Positions 26,426 through 36,088 of a DNA stretch of 64,000 bases are shown here, piece after piece. Both the position numbers and the translations under genes were made by a program. Each line of letters opens with the position of its first letter. Positions within the stretch are counted from its first letter, which is position 1. The notes under the pieces were generated by a model. That model saw nothing but the letters and a program-made list of their open reading frames with translations. It searched no databases and was not told the origin of the DNA. The DNA is taken from contig NZ_JAAXPA010000012.1 of the NCBI RefSeq assembly GCF_012396235.1, forward strand, positions 1 through 64,000. Direction: 5' to 3'. Source of the stretch: Rhodococcus opacus. Its GTDB lineage: Bacteria; Actinomycetota; Actinomycetes; Mycobacteriales; Mycobacteriaceae.

Positions 26426-29400
26426 GAGCTGCCTCCATCACTGCCTCGTCCACGTTCTTTCCATCCTTCTTCGCGGCCTCGATGGCCAAGAGCACCTTCT
26501 TGTAATCGCGGGGCATCACCTTCGCGAAATGGTTGACCTGCTGCGACCAGTCGGACAGTATGCGCGCGGCAACCTCCGAGCCCGTCTCATCGCGGTGACG
26601 CTCGATGGCGGACTTCAGCCAGGTGAAGTCGTCACCCGTCAGGTCCTCGAGATCCACCAGTTCCGTGTTGAGGTTGTCCTCGAACACCTTGTCCGGGTTG
26701 TAGACGTACGCAACGCCACCGGACATGCCGGCACCGAAGTTACGTCCCGTCGCACCGAGGATGACGACCTTTCCACCGGTCATGTACTCGCAACCGTGGT
26801 CGCCGACTCCCTCGACCACCGCGGTGGCGCCGGAGTTACGGACCGCGAATCGCTCGCCCACGACACCGCGGAGCAGAGCCTCACCGCTCGTGGCACCGAA
26901 CAGGATCACGTTGCCGCCGATGATGTTGTCCTCGGCGACGAAGCCGGGCGCGGTCTCCAGCGGCGGGCGCACCACGAGGCGTCCACCGGACAGGCCCTTG
27001 CCGACGAAGTCGTTGGCATCGCCGTGCAGGCGCAGGGTCATGCCCTTGGGGACGAACGCACCGAAGCTGTTCCCGGCCGAACCGGTGAACGTGATGTCGA
27101 TCGTGTTGTCCGGCAGGCCCTCGCCGCCGTACACCTTCGTCACCTCGTGGCCGAGCATGGTGCCGACCGTGCGGTTGACGTTGGTGATCGGCGACTCGAA
27201 CGTGACCTTCTGGCCCTTGTCGAGAGCGTTGCGGCTCTGAACGATCAGCTGCTGGTCGAGTGCCTTGTCGAGGCCGTGATCCTGGGTGCCCGTGCAGTAC
27301 AGGTCCTGGTCCATGAACGCCGACTCGGTCTCGTGCAGGATCGGCGACAGGTCGAGGTTGCCGGCCTTGCTGCCCTTCCAGTGCTCGAGCGCCTTCGTGG
27401 TGTCGAGGACGTCGACCTGGCCGACGGCCTCGTCGAGGGTGCGGAAGCCGAGCTCGGCGAGGAGTTCGCGCACCTCTTCGGCGATGAAGAGGAAGAAGTT
27501 CTCCACGAACTCCGGCTTGCCGTTGAACCGCTTGCGCAGAACGGGGTTCTGCGTGGCGACACCCACGGGGCACGTGTCGAGGTGGCAGACCCGCATCATG
27601 ATGCAGCCCGACACCACCAGCGGGGCGGTCGCGAAACCGAACTCCTCGCCACCGAGCAGCGCGGCGACCATGACGTCGCGGCCGGTCTTGAGCTGGCCGT
27701 CCACCTGCACGACGATGCGGTCGCGCAGACCGTTGAGCAGCAGCGTCTGCTGGGTCTCGGCGAGGCCGAGCTCCCACGGGGCGCCCGCGTGCTTCATCGA
27801 CGTCAGCGGGGTGGCACCGGTGCCACCGTCGTGACCGGAGATCAACACGACGTCCGCGTGTGCCTTGGACACACCGGCGGCGACGGTGCCGACACCGACC
27901 TCGGACACCAGCTTCACGTGGATCCGGGCCTGCGGGTTGGCGTTCTTCAGGTCGTGGATCAGCTGCGCGAGATCCTCGATCGAGTAGATGTCGTGGTGCG
28001 GCGGCGGCGAGATCAGCCCGACGCCGGGCGTGGAGTGCCGGACCTCGGCCACCCACGGGTACACCTTGTGCGCCGGCAGCTGGCCGCCCTCACCGGGCTT
28101 CGCTCCCTGCGCCATCTTGATCTGGATGTCGGTGCAGTTGGTCAGGTAGTGCGACGTGACACCGAAGCGTCCCGACGCGACCTGCTTGATCGCGGACCGC
28201 CGCCAGTCGCCGTTCTCGTCCGGGGTGAAGCGGGCCGGGCTCTCGCCGCCCTCACCGGAGTTGGACCGGCCGCCGAGGCGGTTCATGGCGATGGCGAGGG
28301 TCTCGTGCGCCTCGGCGGAGATGGAGCCGTAGCTCATCGCACCCGTCGAGAAGCGCTTGACGATCTCGGTGGCGGGCTCGACCTCGTCCAGCGGGACGGG
28401 CTCGCGGACGCCCTTCTTGAACTCGAAGAGGCCGCGCAACGCCGCGAGGCGCTCGGACTGGTCGTCGACCAGCTTCGTGTACTCCTTGAACACCTCGTAC
28501 TGCCCGGTGCGCGTGGAGTGCTGCAGCTTGAACACCGTGTCCGGGTTGAACAGGTGGTACTCGCCCTCACGACGCCACTGGTACTCGCCGCCCACCTCGA
28601 GCTCGCGGTGCGCGCGCTCCTCGGGACGGTCCAGGTACGCGTTGGAGTGCCGGACCGCGACGTCGGCGGCGATCTCGTCGAGGCCGATGCCGCCGAGGCT
28701 GGACTGCAAGCCGGTGAAGTACTCGTCGACCAGTTCCTGCGACAGGCCGATGACCTGGAACAGCTGGGCGCCGGTGTAGGACGCCAGGGTGGAGATGCCC
28801 ATCTTGGACATCACCTTGAGCACGCCCTTGCCCGCGGCCTTGATGTAGTTCTGGATGGCCTTGTCGAGGCTGACGCCCTGCAGTTCGTTGTTCTGCACCG
28901 CCTCGTCGACGGTCTCGAACGCCATGTACGGGTTGACCGCTGCCGCACCGAACCCGATGAGGAGCGCCATGTGGTGCACCTCGCGGGCGTCGCCGGCCTC
29001 GACGATGAGGCCGACCTTCGTGCGGGTCTTCTCGCGCACCAGGTGGTGGTGCACGGCCGACGTCAGCAGCAGCGACGGGATGGGCGCGTACGTCTCGTTC
29101 GACTCACGGTCGGACAGGACGACGAGGCGCGCACCGCCGGCGATGGCCTCCGACACCTGGTAGCGGACGTCGTCGAGGGCCTTGCGCAGACCCGCTCCGC
29201 CCTCGGCCACCGGGTACAGACCGCGGACGATGACGCTGCGGAAGTTCGGGAATTCACCGTCGTCGTTGACGTGAATGAGCTTCGACAGGTCGTCGTTGTG
29301 CAGGATCGGCTGCGGCAGGAAGATCTGCCGGCAGGACTCCGCGGTGGGGTGCAGCAGGTCGTGCTCGGGGCCGATGGTGCCGCCGAGGCTGGTGACGACC

Positions 29401-31046
29401 TCCTCGCGGATGGCGTCGAGCGGCGGGTTCGTGACCTGCGCGAACAGCTGCGAGAAGTAGTCGAACAGCATCCGCGACCGCGAGGACAGCACGGCGATCG
29501 GGGTGTCGGTACCCATGGAGCCGAGAGCCTCGGCGCCGGAGAGCGCCATCGGCTTGACGAGGAGGTTGACCTCTTCGTTGGTGTACCCGAACATCTGCTG
29601 ACGCAGCACGACGCGCTCATGCGACATGTAGGTGTACGGGCGGTCCGGCAGGTCGTCCATGTGGGTCAGACCCTGGTCGAGCCACTCCTGGTAGGGGTGC
29701 TCGGCGGCCAGTTCCGACTTGATCTCGTCGTCGCTGATGATGCGACCCTCGGCGGTGTCGACGAGGAACATGCGGCCGGGCTGCAGCCGGATCTTCTTCA
29801 CGACGGTGGCGGGGTCGATCGGCAGGACGCCGACCTCGGAGGCCATGACGACGAGGCCGTCGTCGGTCACCCAGAGACGCGAGGGGCGCAGGCCGTTGCG
29901 GTCCAGGACGGCGCCGATGACGGTGCCGTCGGTGAAGCACACCGACGCCGGTCCGTCCCACGGCTCCATGAGCGACGAGTGGTACTGGTAGAACGCCCGG
30001 CGGGCGGGGTCCATGCTCTCGTGCCGTTCCCAGGCCTCCGGGATCATCATCAGCACGGCGTGCGGCAGGCTGCGGCCACCGAGGTGCAGCATCTCGAGCA
30101 CCTCGTCGAACCGCGCGGTGTCGCTGGCGCCGTTCGTGCAGACCGGGAAGATCTTCTCCAGCTGGCTGCGCCGATCCTTGCCGGGCCCAACCTCTCCTGA
30201 CCCACCGAAGATGTCGCTGTCGATGAGCGCCTCACGGGCACGCATCCAGTTCTCGTTGCCGGTGACGGTGTTGATCTCACCGTTGTGGGCCACGCGCCGG
30301 AACGGGTGGGCCAGCGGCCACGACGGGAAGGTGTTGGTCGAGAAGCGCGAGTGCACGAGGCCGAGGGCCGACTCGACGCGCTCGTCCTGCAGGTCCAGGT
30401 AGAAACCCTTGAGCTGCGGAGTGGTCAGCATGCCCTTGTAGACGAACGTCTGGCTCGACAGGCTCGGGAAGTACACGGTCTCGCGACCGGGGCCGTCCTT
30501 GCCGGCGCCTTCGCTGCCCAGCTCGTGCTCGGTGCGCTTACGGACCACGTAGGCGCGGCGCTCGAGGTCGAGTCCGGTGAGGGCGTCGTTCTCGCTGCCG
30601 ATGAAGATCTGCCGGAACGTCGGCATGGCGTCGCGGGCCAGGGCGCCGAGCGACGAGTCGTCGGTCGCGACCTCACGCCAGCCGAGGACCTTCAGGCCCT
30701 CGCTCTCGACGATCTTCTCGACGGCGTCGGCTGCGCGCTGCGCGTCGGCCTTGCTCTGCGGCAGGAACGCGATGCCGGTGGCGTACGTGCCTTCCGCGGG
30801 CAGCGGGAAGTCGACCACGGCGCGGAAGAACTTGTCCGGGACCTGGAGGAGGATGCCGGCGCCGTCACCCGTGTTGGGTTCGGAGCCCGCGGCACCACGG
30901 TGCTCGAGGTTCACCAGCGCGGTGATCGCCTTCTCGACGATGTCCCTGCTGCGGCGGCCCTTCATGTCCACGACGAACGCGACACCACAGGAATCGTGCT
31001 CGTTCGACGGGTGATACAGCCCCTGGGGGCCTGGAAGTTGCTTCAT
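26418..31046 (-). CDS. gltB: Glutamate synthase large subunit
   Basis: 1542 aa, the usual length. After a 19-residue propeptide the nucleophilic Cys20 begins the class II glutaminase ([16 protein letters not shown]). The central FMN/2-oxoglutarate domain has [30 protein letters not shown] and [20 protein letters not shown]. The [3Fe-4S] Cys segment is [21 protein letters not shown]. The C-terminal beta-helix has [10 protein letters not shown]. It hydrolyses glutamine and channels ammonia to 2-oxoglutarate. It is first gene of gltBD. Confidence 0.97.
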   Translation of the reverse strand: MKQLPGPQGLYHPSNEHDSCGVAFVVDMKGRRSRDIVEKAITALVNLEHRGAAGSEPNTGDGAGILLQVPDKFFRAVVDFPLPAEGTYATGIAFLPQSKADAQRAADAVEKIVESEGLKVLGWREVATDDSSLGALARDAMPTFRQIFIGSENDALTGLDLERRAYVVRKRTEHELGSEGAGKDGPGRETVYFPSLSSQTFVYKGMLTTPQLKGFYLDLQDERVESALGLVHSRFSTNTFPSWPLAHPFRRVAHNGEINTVTGNENWMRAREALIDSDIFGGSGEVGPGKDRRSQLEKIFPVCTNGASDTARFDEVLEMLHLGGRSLPHAVLMMIPEAWERHESMDPARRAFYQYHSSLMEPWDGPASVCFTDGTVIGAVLDRNGLRPSRLWVTDDGLVVMASEVGVLPIDPATVVKKIRLQPGRMFLVDTAEGRIISDDEIKSELAAEHPYQEWLDQGLTHMDDLPDRPYTYMSHERVVLRQQMFGYTNEEVNLLVKPMALSGAEALGSMGTDTPIAVLSSRSRMLFDYFSQLFAQVTNPPLDAIREEVVTSLGGTIGPEHDLLHPTAESCRQIFLPQPILHNDDLSKLIHVNDDGEFPNFRSVIVRGLYPVAEGGAGLRKALDDVRYQVSEAIAGGARLVVLSDRESNETYAPIPSLLLTSAVHHHLVREKTRTKVGLIVEAGDAREVHHMALLIGFGAAAVNPYMAFETVDEAVQNNELQGVSLDKAIQNYIKAAGKGVLKVMSKMGISTLASYTGAQLFQVIGLSQELVDEYFTGLQSSLGGIGLDEIAADVAVRHSNAYLDRPEERAHRELEVGGEYQWRREGEYHLFNPDTVFKLQHSTRTGQYEVFKEYTKLVDDQSERLAALRGLFEFKKGVREPVPLDEVEPATEIVKRFSTGAMSYGSISAEAHETLAIAMNRLGGRSNSGEGGESPARFTPDENGDWRRSAIKQVASGRFGVTSHYLTNCTDIQIKMAQGAKPGEGGQLPAHKVYPWVAEVRHSTPGVGLISPPPHHDIYSIEDLAQLIHDLKNANPQARIHVKLVSEVGVGTVAAGVSKAHADVVLISGHDGGTGATPLTSMKHAGAPWELGLAETQQTLLLNGLRDRIVVQVDGQLKTGRDVMVAALLGGEEFGFATAPLVVSGCIMMRVCHLDTCPVGVATQNPVLRKRFNGKPEFVENFFLFIAEEVRELLAELGFRTLDEAVGQVDVLDTTKALEHWKGSKAGNLDLSPILHETESAFMDQDLYCTGTQDHGLDKALDQQLIVQSRNALDKGQKVTFESPITNVNRTVGTMLGHEVTKVYGGEGLPDNTIDITFTGSAGNSFGAFVPKGMTLRLHGDANDFVGKGLSGGRLVVRPPLETAPGFVAEDNIIGGNVILFGATSGEALLRGVVGERFAVRNSGATAVVEGVGDHGCEYMTGGKVVILGATGRNFGAGMSGGVAYVYNPDKVFEDNLNTELVDLEDLTGDDFTWLKSAIERHRDETGSEVAARILSDWSQQVNHFAKVMPRDYKKVLLAIEAAKKDGKNVDEAVMEAARG

Positions 31047-31352
31047 ACCTAGCCTTCGTATGCCAAAAGATGCACCGACGACCAGCAGCGCTGATGGCCA
31101 TCAACTTGCAATGCAGGTGCCGTCACGACGTGATCGGCACCACCGATCGGCTATCGCCCTTTTGCAGCACGCTGGGTGTGGTCCTCGCACCGGGCGACGT
31201 GGCTTTTCGGTCGGGTCGGACTTTCGTGGGTCCAACGTGTAACGAAAACGATAATTCAGAACCCCCGACGAAACACAACTTAGGTTGGCCTATTTACCCT
31301 CTGAACTGGGCATTGTCGAGGGCGGACCTCGTCCGACTGCACTGAGTACATG
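31047..31352 (-). promoter_or_regulatory. gltB upstream region with a partial iron-box-like sequence
   Basis: No gene is seen in these 306 bp between gltB and the end of the TetR gene. The half nearest the TetR gene is AT-richer than its surroundings. TTAGGTTGGCCTATTTACC (31280-31298) matches about 12 of 19 positions of the actinobacterial DtxR/IdeR box, the left half perfectly. A GTAAC-GAAAACG stretch at about 31240 loosely recalls GlnR half-sites. Both are suggestions only. Confidence 0.3.
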
Positions 31353-31901
31353 TTAAGTGAGAGCGCCGAGCACCGCTGTAATTCCCGCAGTCGGATCGAA
31401 ATCGAGATCCGGGACGGTGAGTTGATGAAGGATCACACCGTCCAGGTAGTCGGTGACCACCACTGCGTCGGAAGCCGGGTTCCTCGATCCCACGAGTTCC
31501 AGCATCTCCGCACCCCACTCTACGAGCGCGCGGCGCGCCGATCCGATCTTCGCGTCCAGTCCCGGCGTCACGGAGGCCTCGACGAAGAGTGCGTAGCGGG
31601 CACTCGTGCGCACGCGGTCCGGACCAGTGGAGAAGCTCACGAACGCAACCAGGGCCTCGACCAGGGCGTCCGTGCCGGCCGGCCGGAGTTGCGCGAACTT
31701 CTGCCAGTCCTCCCGGTCACGTTCGACCAGCCGTGTGACGATCCCCTCGAGCAGCGCGCCCCGGCTGCGGAAGTAGTTGGACGCGGACCCCTGGGGCATC
31801 CCGGCCAGTTCGTCGACGCCCCGGTGCGTGAGGGCCCGGACCCCTTTGGTGCCGAGAAGCGTGATGGCGGCGTCGAGCACCTTCTCCCGTTTGTCTGCCA
31901 T
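31353..31901 (-). CDS. TetR-family repressor of the adjacent monooxygenase (inferred)
   Basis: 182 aa. HTH residues 5-50: KVLDAAITLLGTKGVRALTH, VDELAGMPQGSASNYFRSRG. The C-terminal part is helical. It is divergent from the FAD monooxygenase with two tandem operators in the 54-bp gap, strong circumstantial evidence that it controls both genes. Confidence 0.88.
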   Translation of the reverse strand: MADKREKVLDAAITLLGTKGVRALTHRGVDELAGMPQGSASNYFRSRGALLEGIVTRLVERDREDWQKFAQLRPAGTDALVEALVAFVSFSTGPDRVRTSARYALFVEASVTPGLDAKIGSARRALVEWGAEMLELVGSRNPASDAVVVTDYLDGVILHQLTVPDLDFDPTAGITAVLGALT

Positions 31902-31909
31902 ACCCCGAC

Positions 31910-31943
31910 ACTACAACGGTAGTAAATCCACTACACCCGTAGT
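31910..31943. promoter_or_regulatory. Tandem operators ACTAC-N4-GTAGT
   Basis: ACTAC-AACG-GTAGT (31910-31923) and ACTAC-ACCC-GTAGT (31930-31943) are two copies of the same inverted repeat exactly 20 bp apart, two helical turns, placed in the divergent TetR/monooxygenase promoter region. Confidence 0.75.
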
Positions 31944-31955
31944 ACCGTGGTGGTC

Positions 31956-32978
31956 ATGACGCACTCCGCAGCAGTCCTCGGCGGCGGCATCGGCGGACTC
32001 GCCGTCGCCCGCTACCTGTCCCGCGCCGGCTGGCACGTCGAGGTCTTCGAGCGTGCCGACACCCTGCCCACGTCGGGCACCGCGCTCGGCATGTGGCCGC
32101 AGGCGCTCGACGCGCTGGACGCGATCGGCGCAGGTGACCGAGTGCGCACGCTGGGATCACCCCAGCACCGCGGTTCGCTCCTGCGCCCCGACGGATCCGT
32201 GATCGGCACCCTCGACAACCGCGACCGCACCGCCTACCTGCTGTCGCGGCCCGCCCTCCTGGCCACACTGGCCGAGACCCTGCCCGACGGAATGATCTCG
32301 TTCGGCACACCGGCCCCGGCCGTCGACGCGCTGACGGACCACGACGTGGTGATCGGCGCGGACGGTCTGCGCAGCCCGACCCGCCGACAACTGTTCGGCG
32401 AGAAGTTCGAGCCGCGGTACACAGGAGCGACCGCCTGGCGCGGGTGGGTGCCCGGCCATCGCGACACCGTCAGCGAAACCTGGGATGCGGACGCACTTTT
32501 CGGTATCACCCCGCGCGACGGTGATCTCGTCAACTGGTTCGCGTGCGTCCGCACCGACGCCGGGCACCCCGGCGGCCTCGACTACCTCCGCTCGCGGTTC
32601 GGGAACTGGCACGCCGACGTCCGGGCAGTGCTGGATGCCGCCACCCCCGACGCGATGCTCCACCACGACCTGTACGAGTCCCCCGCGCTGCCGTCGTACG
32701 TGTCGGGCAACACGGCCCTGCTCGGCGACGCGGCCCACGCGATGGCACCGAACCTCGGCCGGGGCGCCTGCGAGGCCCTCGTCGACGCAGTCGCGCTCGG
32801 CCGATTCCTCACCGCCGACACCGACATTCACACCGCGCTACACCGTTACGACCGCACGCGGCGGCCCGCGACGCGGCGGCTCGTGCGTGGATCGCGCGTC
32901 ATGTCCTCCCTCGCGATGACCGGCCGTCTCCGTCCGCTGCGCGATCTGACGGTGAAGCTGGCCGCGGGCCTGGCCTGA
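31956..32978 (+). CDS. FAD-dependent monooxygenase
   Basis: 340 aa. The N-terminal Rossmann motif is AVLGGGIGGLAVARYLSRAG with VEVFERAD. VVIGADGLRSPTRRQLFGE is the DG fingerprint of group A flavin hydroxylases. LLGDAAHAMAPNLGRGACEALVDA is the GD motif for FAD ribose binding. It adds one oxygen atom to an aromatic or polyketide-like substrate, using NAD(P)H. The length is short for the family (about 380-400), but all motifs are present. Substrate unknown. Confidence 0.9.
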   Translation: MTHSAAVLGGGIGGLAVARYLSRAGWHVEVFERADTLPTSGTALGMWPQALDALDAIGAGDRVRTLGSPQHRGSLLRPDGSVIGTLDNRDRTAYLLSRPALLATLAETLPDGMISFGTPAPAVDALTDHDVVIGADGLRSPTRRQLFGEKFEPRYTGATAWRGWVPGHRDTVSETWDADALFGITPRDGDLVNWFACVRTDAGHPGGLDYLRSRFGNWHADVRAVLDAATPDAMLHHDLYESPALPSYVSGNTALLGDAAHAMAPNLGRGACEALVDAVALGRFLTADTDIHTALHRYDRTRRPATRRLVRGSRVMSSLAMTGRLRPLRDLTVKLAAGLA

Positions 32979-33014
32979 CCGGAATGCGGGGGCGCGGGAA
33001 CGCTTGCCCGTCTG

Positions 33015-33061
33015 GTACTTTGCCGCGGTAGGGGGACGAGAAAGAACCGGGGGCGGTCATG
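33015..33061 (+). promoter_or_regulatory. Conserved leader of the toxin locus, copy 1
   Basis: CGTCTGGTAC then, with GTAC exactly 44 nt before an ATG, the leader ends GGGGGCGGTCATGGGGG. The same arrangement with the same 44-nt spacing occurs at 35667-35713. It is probably a promoter plus start region duplicated within the locus. Confidence 0.45.
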
Positions 33062-33187
33062 GGGGCGGTGGACGACGGCTGCGGCAGTGCGCCGGCAGCA
33101 CGGACGTATCTCATCGGGGAAACAACACATCCACCTCGTCGGTGGAGGCATTCTGCTGTGCTCGCTTCCCTCTTTCGGTGCCTCTGA
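33059..33187 (+). CDS. Possible 42-aa small ORF
   Basis: An ATG in the context GGGGGCGGTCATGGGGG opens a frame of 42 codons (MGAVDDGCGSAPAARTYLIG...) ending at TGA 33185-33187. The start context is shared with the SseB-like gene at 35711. It may be the decayed start of a similar gene or a short leader peptide. Protein evidence is lacking. Confidence 0.3.
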   Translation: MGAVDDGCGSAPAARTYLIGETTHPPRRWRHSAVLASLFRCL

Positions 33188-33266
33188 ACTGCACCACTCT
33201 TGCGTTTGCTTCGTCAGCACCAGTCCGTTCGATCACCATGTCCGTTCGACTTCAGGAGTCAAAGAC

Positions 33267-34139
33267 TTGAGAATCCGCATGCACGCTCTGGCAGCCGCGA
33301 TTTCGGTGTCCGCCGCCGCACTGCTCGGTGCCGCGACGGCACACGCCGCTCCGACCACCCCGCCGTCCACGTCGCAGCCGGGCGTCACCGACCCGCGGGA
33401 CGCGCCCACCACGTCGCAGCCCGGCGTGACGGACCCGACGACGCCACCCACCACGTCGCAGCCCGGCGTCACCGACCCGGCGGCTCCGGCCGCGACGACG
33501 CCCGCTCCCCCGCAGGCTCCGCTGGCGGTGCCGGGTGCCGAGACGGTTGTGCCCGCTGCTCCTGACCTGGCAGCGCCCACCGCCGAGGGAGTCGTCGACG
33601 AGGGAGTGGTCGACGAGGCACCGGCCGCCCAGCCGGCGACCGTGTGGATCGACCCCGACGACATGCCGAAGGCGCACCAGGCACCCGTCGCCCCCGCCCT
33701 TCCCGTGCCGAAGCCGGTGGTCGAGGTCAATGCGGCCGTCGACACACTGGTCGGCGCGGTGCCGGTTGCCGCCAACGGACGCCAGTACGGCAACCCCGAG
33801 GGATACGTCGGCACCATCGGCTGGCGCATCGGTGACGCCACCGGCACCGCGGGCATCGCCGTCGACCCGTTCTCGCCGACCGCGGCCACCGTGTCCGCGT
33901 TCTCGGCCGATTCCAACGCCGAGCACCCCACCAACTGGTCCGCGCCCGTCGACGTCACACCCGCCGCCGCCGCGATCGCGGATGCGGCCCACCGGTACCC
34001 GGCCTTCGGGGAACTGGTCCAGACGATCGCGTCCCTGCCCGCACCGCAACTGCCGCAGCTGCAGTCCACCGACAGCGGTCCGGCCACCACGACGATCGGC
34101 GGCGTGAACGTGCGCAGCCAGGCGACGCTGCACGTGTGA
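33267..34139 (+). CDS. Secreted proline-rich repeat protein at the head of the toxin locus
   Basis: 290 aa from TTG 33267, which has AGGAG 8 nt upstream; the ATG at 33279 lacks one at proper distance. A signal peptide is evident (ALAAAISVSAAALLGAATAHA|APTT). Three near-identical 14-residue repeats TSQPGVTDP-x-x-x-P-T (DNA about 33369-33494) follow, then a Pro/Ala/Val-rich linker, and a C-terminal domain with NGRQYGNPEGYVGTIGWRIG and WSAPVDVTPAAAAIADAAHR. I recognise no family. Location suggests a surface protein linked to the type VII system. Confidence 0.65.
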   Translation: MRIRMHALAAAISVSAAALLGAATAHAAPTTPPSTSQPGVTDPRDAPTTSQPGVTDPTTPPTTSQPGVTDPAAPAATTPAPPQAPLAVPGAETVVPAAPDLAAPTAEGVVDEGVVDEAPAAQPATVWIDPDDMPKAHQAPVAPALPVPKPVVEVNAAVDTLVGAVPVAANGRQYGNPEGYVGTIGWRIGDATGTAGIAVDPFSPTAATVSAFSADSNAEHPTNWSAPVDVTPAAAAIADAAHRYPAFGELVQTIASLPAPQLPQLQSTDSGPATTTIGGVNVRSQATLHV

Positions 34140-34143
34140 TCCG

Positions 34144-34190
34144 ATTCCCTCGCGTGGAGCCCGCCAGGGGTCGGCTCCGCGCGAGGGAAT
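34144..34190. terminator. Long hairpin after the secreted repeat protein
   Basis: ATTCCCTCGCG (34144-34154) pairs perfectly with 34180-34190, and GGAGCC with GGCTCC inside, for about 17 bp in total. It lies just after the stop of the first gene and 7 nt before the Shine-Dalgarno of the next. It could terminate, or attenuate read-through into the operon. Confidence 0.6.
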
Positions 34191-34210
34191 GAGGTGTGGA
34201 GGATTCAACT

Positions 34211-34888
34211 GTGACAGAACCGCCGAACAGGGCACCCCTCGACCGCTTCTCGCACTGGTTCCCGCCCTTCGCGTCGGCCCCGGCACCGCGGTCGACGGCT
34301 CCTGCCGCGGAAACCGAGCAGCAACCCCCCGCTCCGACGTGGCTGGCCCCGGGCGACGAGCCCGATCCCACCCCACCTGTTCGCAGCGGTCGCGGCAAGC
34401 AGACACTCGCGGTCGCCGGAGCCGCGGCAGCGGTGATCGCCGGGATCGCCGGTGTGGTCGCCGTGTTCAACTCGACGTCCGGTGATGCGAGCGGAACCCC
34501 CGTCGCCGCTGCCGATTCGGGCTGGTGCGTCGAATCCCGCGACGGCTCGACGGTGACCGGCAACGGTCCGGGCGGGACCTCCGACGGCGTCGCCGCGATC
34601 CTGGGCTTCGACCACGCGTACTACGTCGCACGGAGCGGCGCGAAGGCCCGCGAGGTGGTCGCACCCGACGCGCCGGTGGGGTCCGCCGAGACCATCCAGG
34701 GCGGCATCGATTCGGTGCCCGAGGGCACCGAGCACTGCCTCGCCATCACCGAGACAGAACCCGGCCGCTACGCCGTGACGCTGTCGGAGCTGCGACCGGA
34801 CGGGTCGGCGAAGAAGTACGAGCAGGTCGTGACCACCGCGGACCGCGACGGTCGCACTTATATCACATCCATTGGAGACGCGAAGTGA
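34211..34888 (+). CDS. Single-span membrane protein of the toxin locus
   Basis: 225 aa from GTG 34211 with GGAGG 8 nt upstream. A Pro-rich cytoplasmic N-terminus (about 65 aa) is followed by one transmembrane helix (TLAVAGAAAAVIAGIAGVVAVF) and an extracytoplasmic domain of about 130 aa that has two Cys (GWCVESRDG and EHCLAITE), likely a disulfide. No enzyme motif is seen. The stop overlaps the next GTG (GTGA), so it is coupled to the ATPase-like gene. Confidence 0.7.
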   Translation: MTEPPNRAPLDRFSHWFPPFASAPAPRSTAPAAETEQQPPAPTWLAPGDEPDPTPPVRSGRGKQTLAVAGAAAAVIAGIAGVVAVFNSTSGDASGTPVAAADSGWCVESRDGSTVTGNGPGGTSDGVAAILGFDHAYYVARSGAKAREVVAPDAPVGSAETIQGGIDSVPEGTEHCLAITETEPGRYAVTLSELRPDGSAKKYEQVVTTADRDGRTYITSIGDAK

Positions 34889-35652
34889 CCGACCAACTGC
34901 TGCAAGCACTTCCGGTGTCAACTCTCGTCCTCGGGGCGTGTGGAGGAGCCGCCGCCACCACGACGACGCTCGGGCTCGCCAACACCGCGGCAGCTCGCGG
35001 CGGCGCGGTCGTGGCCGTCGACGCGACACCCGCGGGCGGCGATGTCGCCGAACGCGGCGCCGACGCCGTGCTCTCCGTGAGCGGCCTCGAGCAACTGGTG
35101 GCCGCCGGCCCCGTCGCGGACGACGTGTTCGACGGGTACTTCTCCCGCACGAGCGCCGGGACCCGCATCCTGAACCGCATCGGGAATCAGACCGCATCAG
35201 AACGTGAATTCCATACTGTCACAGGGACACTCCGCGCTCGCGGTGTGAGTGCCGTTCACGACCTCGGTCACCGGTTGCGTGCCGCGTACCTCGCGCCGCT
35301 GCTGGCCACTCCGTCGCCCATCGTCCTCGTCGTGCCGTGCCGGGCGGACGCGTTCAACCGTCTCCGCTCCGCGTTGCAGTCGATCGGTGACACGCTCGGC
35401 GAACCAGGGCTCGCCCGCACCGTCGTCACCGTGTCGAATCAGGACGCCACCGGCTGGCAGGTGGACGTCGACCTCCTCCGCGAGTACCTGGGCGGACAGG
35501 TGTGGGGCATCGAGACCATCCCCTACGACGAACATCTGGGCATGGGGATCGTCATCGAACACAGCAAGCTGGCACCGGACACCCGGGCCGCGTACGAGCG
35601 GGTGTCCGCGGCAGCGTCGGCGGTAGCCGAAGGTCGGCCGGAACGGGTCTGA
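34885..35652 (+). CDS. Deviant ParA/MinD-like protein
   Basis: 255 aa from GTG 34885, with GGAG upstream. The N-terminal LGACGGAAATTTTLGLANTA aligns with a Walker A of MinD/ParA type but lacks the canonical Lys residues, followed by AVVAVDATPAGGDVAERGAD (Walker A' analogue) and a central VLVVPCRADAFNRL. Similar degenerate MinD-like proteins accompany ESX loci (EspI/Rv3860-like). ATP use is uncertain because the key Lys is missing. It may position or gate the secretion machinery. Confidence 0.65.
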   Translation: MTDQLLQALPVSTLVLGACGGAAATTTTLGLANTAAARGGAVVAVDATPAGGDVAERGADAVLSVSGLEQLVAAGPVADDVFDGYFSRTSAGTRILNRIGNQTASEREFHTVTGTLRARGVSAVHDLGHRLRAAYLAPLLATPSPIVLVVPCRADAFNRLRSALQSIGDTLGEPGLARTVVTVSNQDATGWQVDVDLLREYLGGQVWGIETIPYDEHLGMGIVIEHSKLAPDTRAAYERVSAAASAVAEGRPERV

Positions 35653-35666
35653 GCGGGGCGCGTCCA

Positions 35667-35713
35667 GTACCCTCCCGGGCGGGGAGGACATTCGACATCA
35701 GGGGGCTGTCATG
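35667..35713 (+). promoter_or_regulatory. Conserved leader of the toxin locus, copy 2
   Basis: GTCCAGTAC with GTAC 44 nt before the ATG, ending GGGGGCTGTCATGGGGG. It matches copy 1 (33015-33061) in both end motifs and exact spacing, marking a second transcription unit that begins with the SseB-like gene. Confidence 0.45.
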
Positions 35714-36088
35714 GGGGAATCCGTCGGCGACTGCAGCGCGTTGCTCGCCGAAATGCACGCGTTCCGTCAGGGTTTCGGCCAGCCGGCGCTGCTGACCGAC
35801 GCCCTCCGTTCGGCGCTGCTTCTCATTCCGCTGACCGGCGACGACCGGCTGCTGACCAGCACGTTCGGCGGACTGAATTGGGTGTGCGCCTTCACCAGCA
35901 AGCAGGAATACGCCCGGTATCTGCTCGCCCGCGACGAACAGGGCGGGCCGTGCCGCTTCCACACCGTGTTCGGGTGGCGGTTGCTCGACATCCTCGTCCC
36001 GTCAGTTCCCGGCCCGACCGGGGTCGTCATCGACGTCGCCGGTGCCACACCGATGGCCTTCCCGCCGGCAGTCGAAGAGGTGGCCTGA
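35711..36088 (+). CDS. Small SseB-like protein of the toxin locus
   Basis: 125 aa. ALLLIPLTGDDRLLTSTFGGLNWVCAFTSKQEYARYL resembles the SseB N-terminal domain often found next to WXG/RHS genes in actinobacteria. It has no signal peptide or membrane segment. Its stop overlaps the next ATG (TGATG). A chaperone or accessory role in toxin export is inferred from linkage. Confidence 0.6.
   Translation: MGESVGDCSALLAEMHAFRQGFGQPALLTDALRSALLLIPLTGDDRLLTSTFGGLNWVCAFTSKQEYARYLLARDEQGGPCRFHTVFGWRLLDILVPSVPGPTGVVIDVAGATPMAFPPAVEEVA

Noticed and set aside
27916-27935. Second parS-like CACGTG within gltB
   Set aside because: Only the central hexamer matches; such hexamers are frequent in this GC-rich sequence.
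26394-30200. 1268-codon open frame antisense to gltB
   Set aside because: It mirrors gltB codon structure in a high-GC gene; composition is Val/Asp/Arg-biased and no domain appears. A shadow frame.
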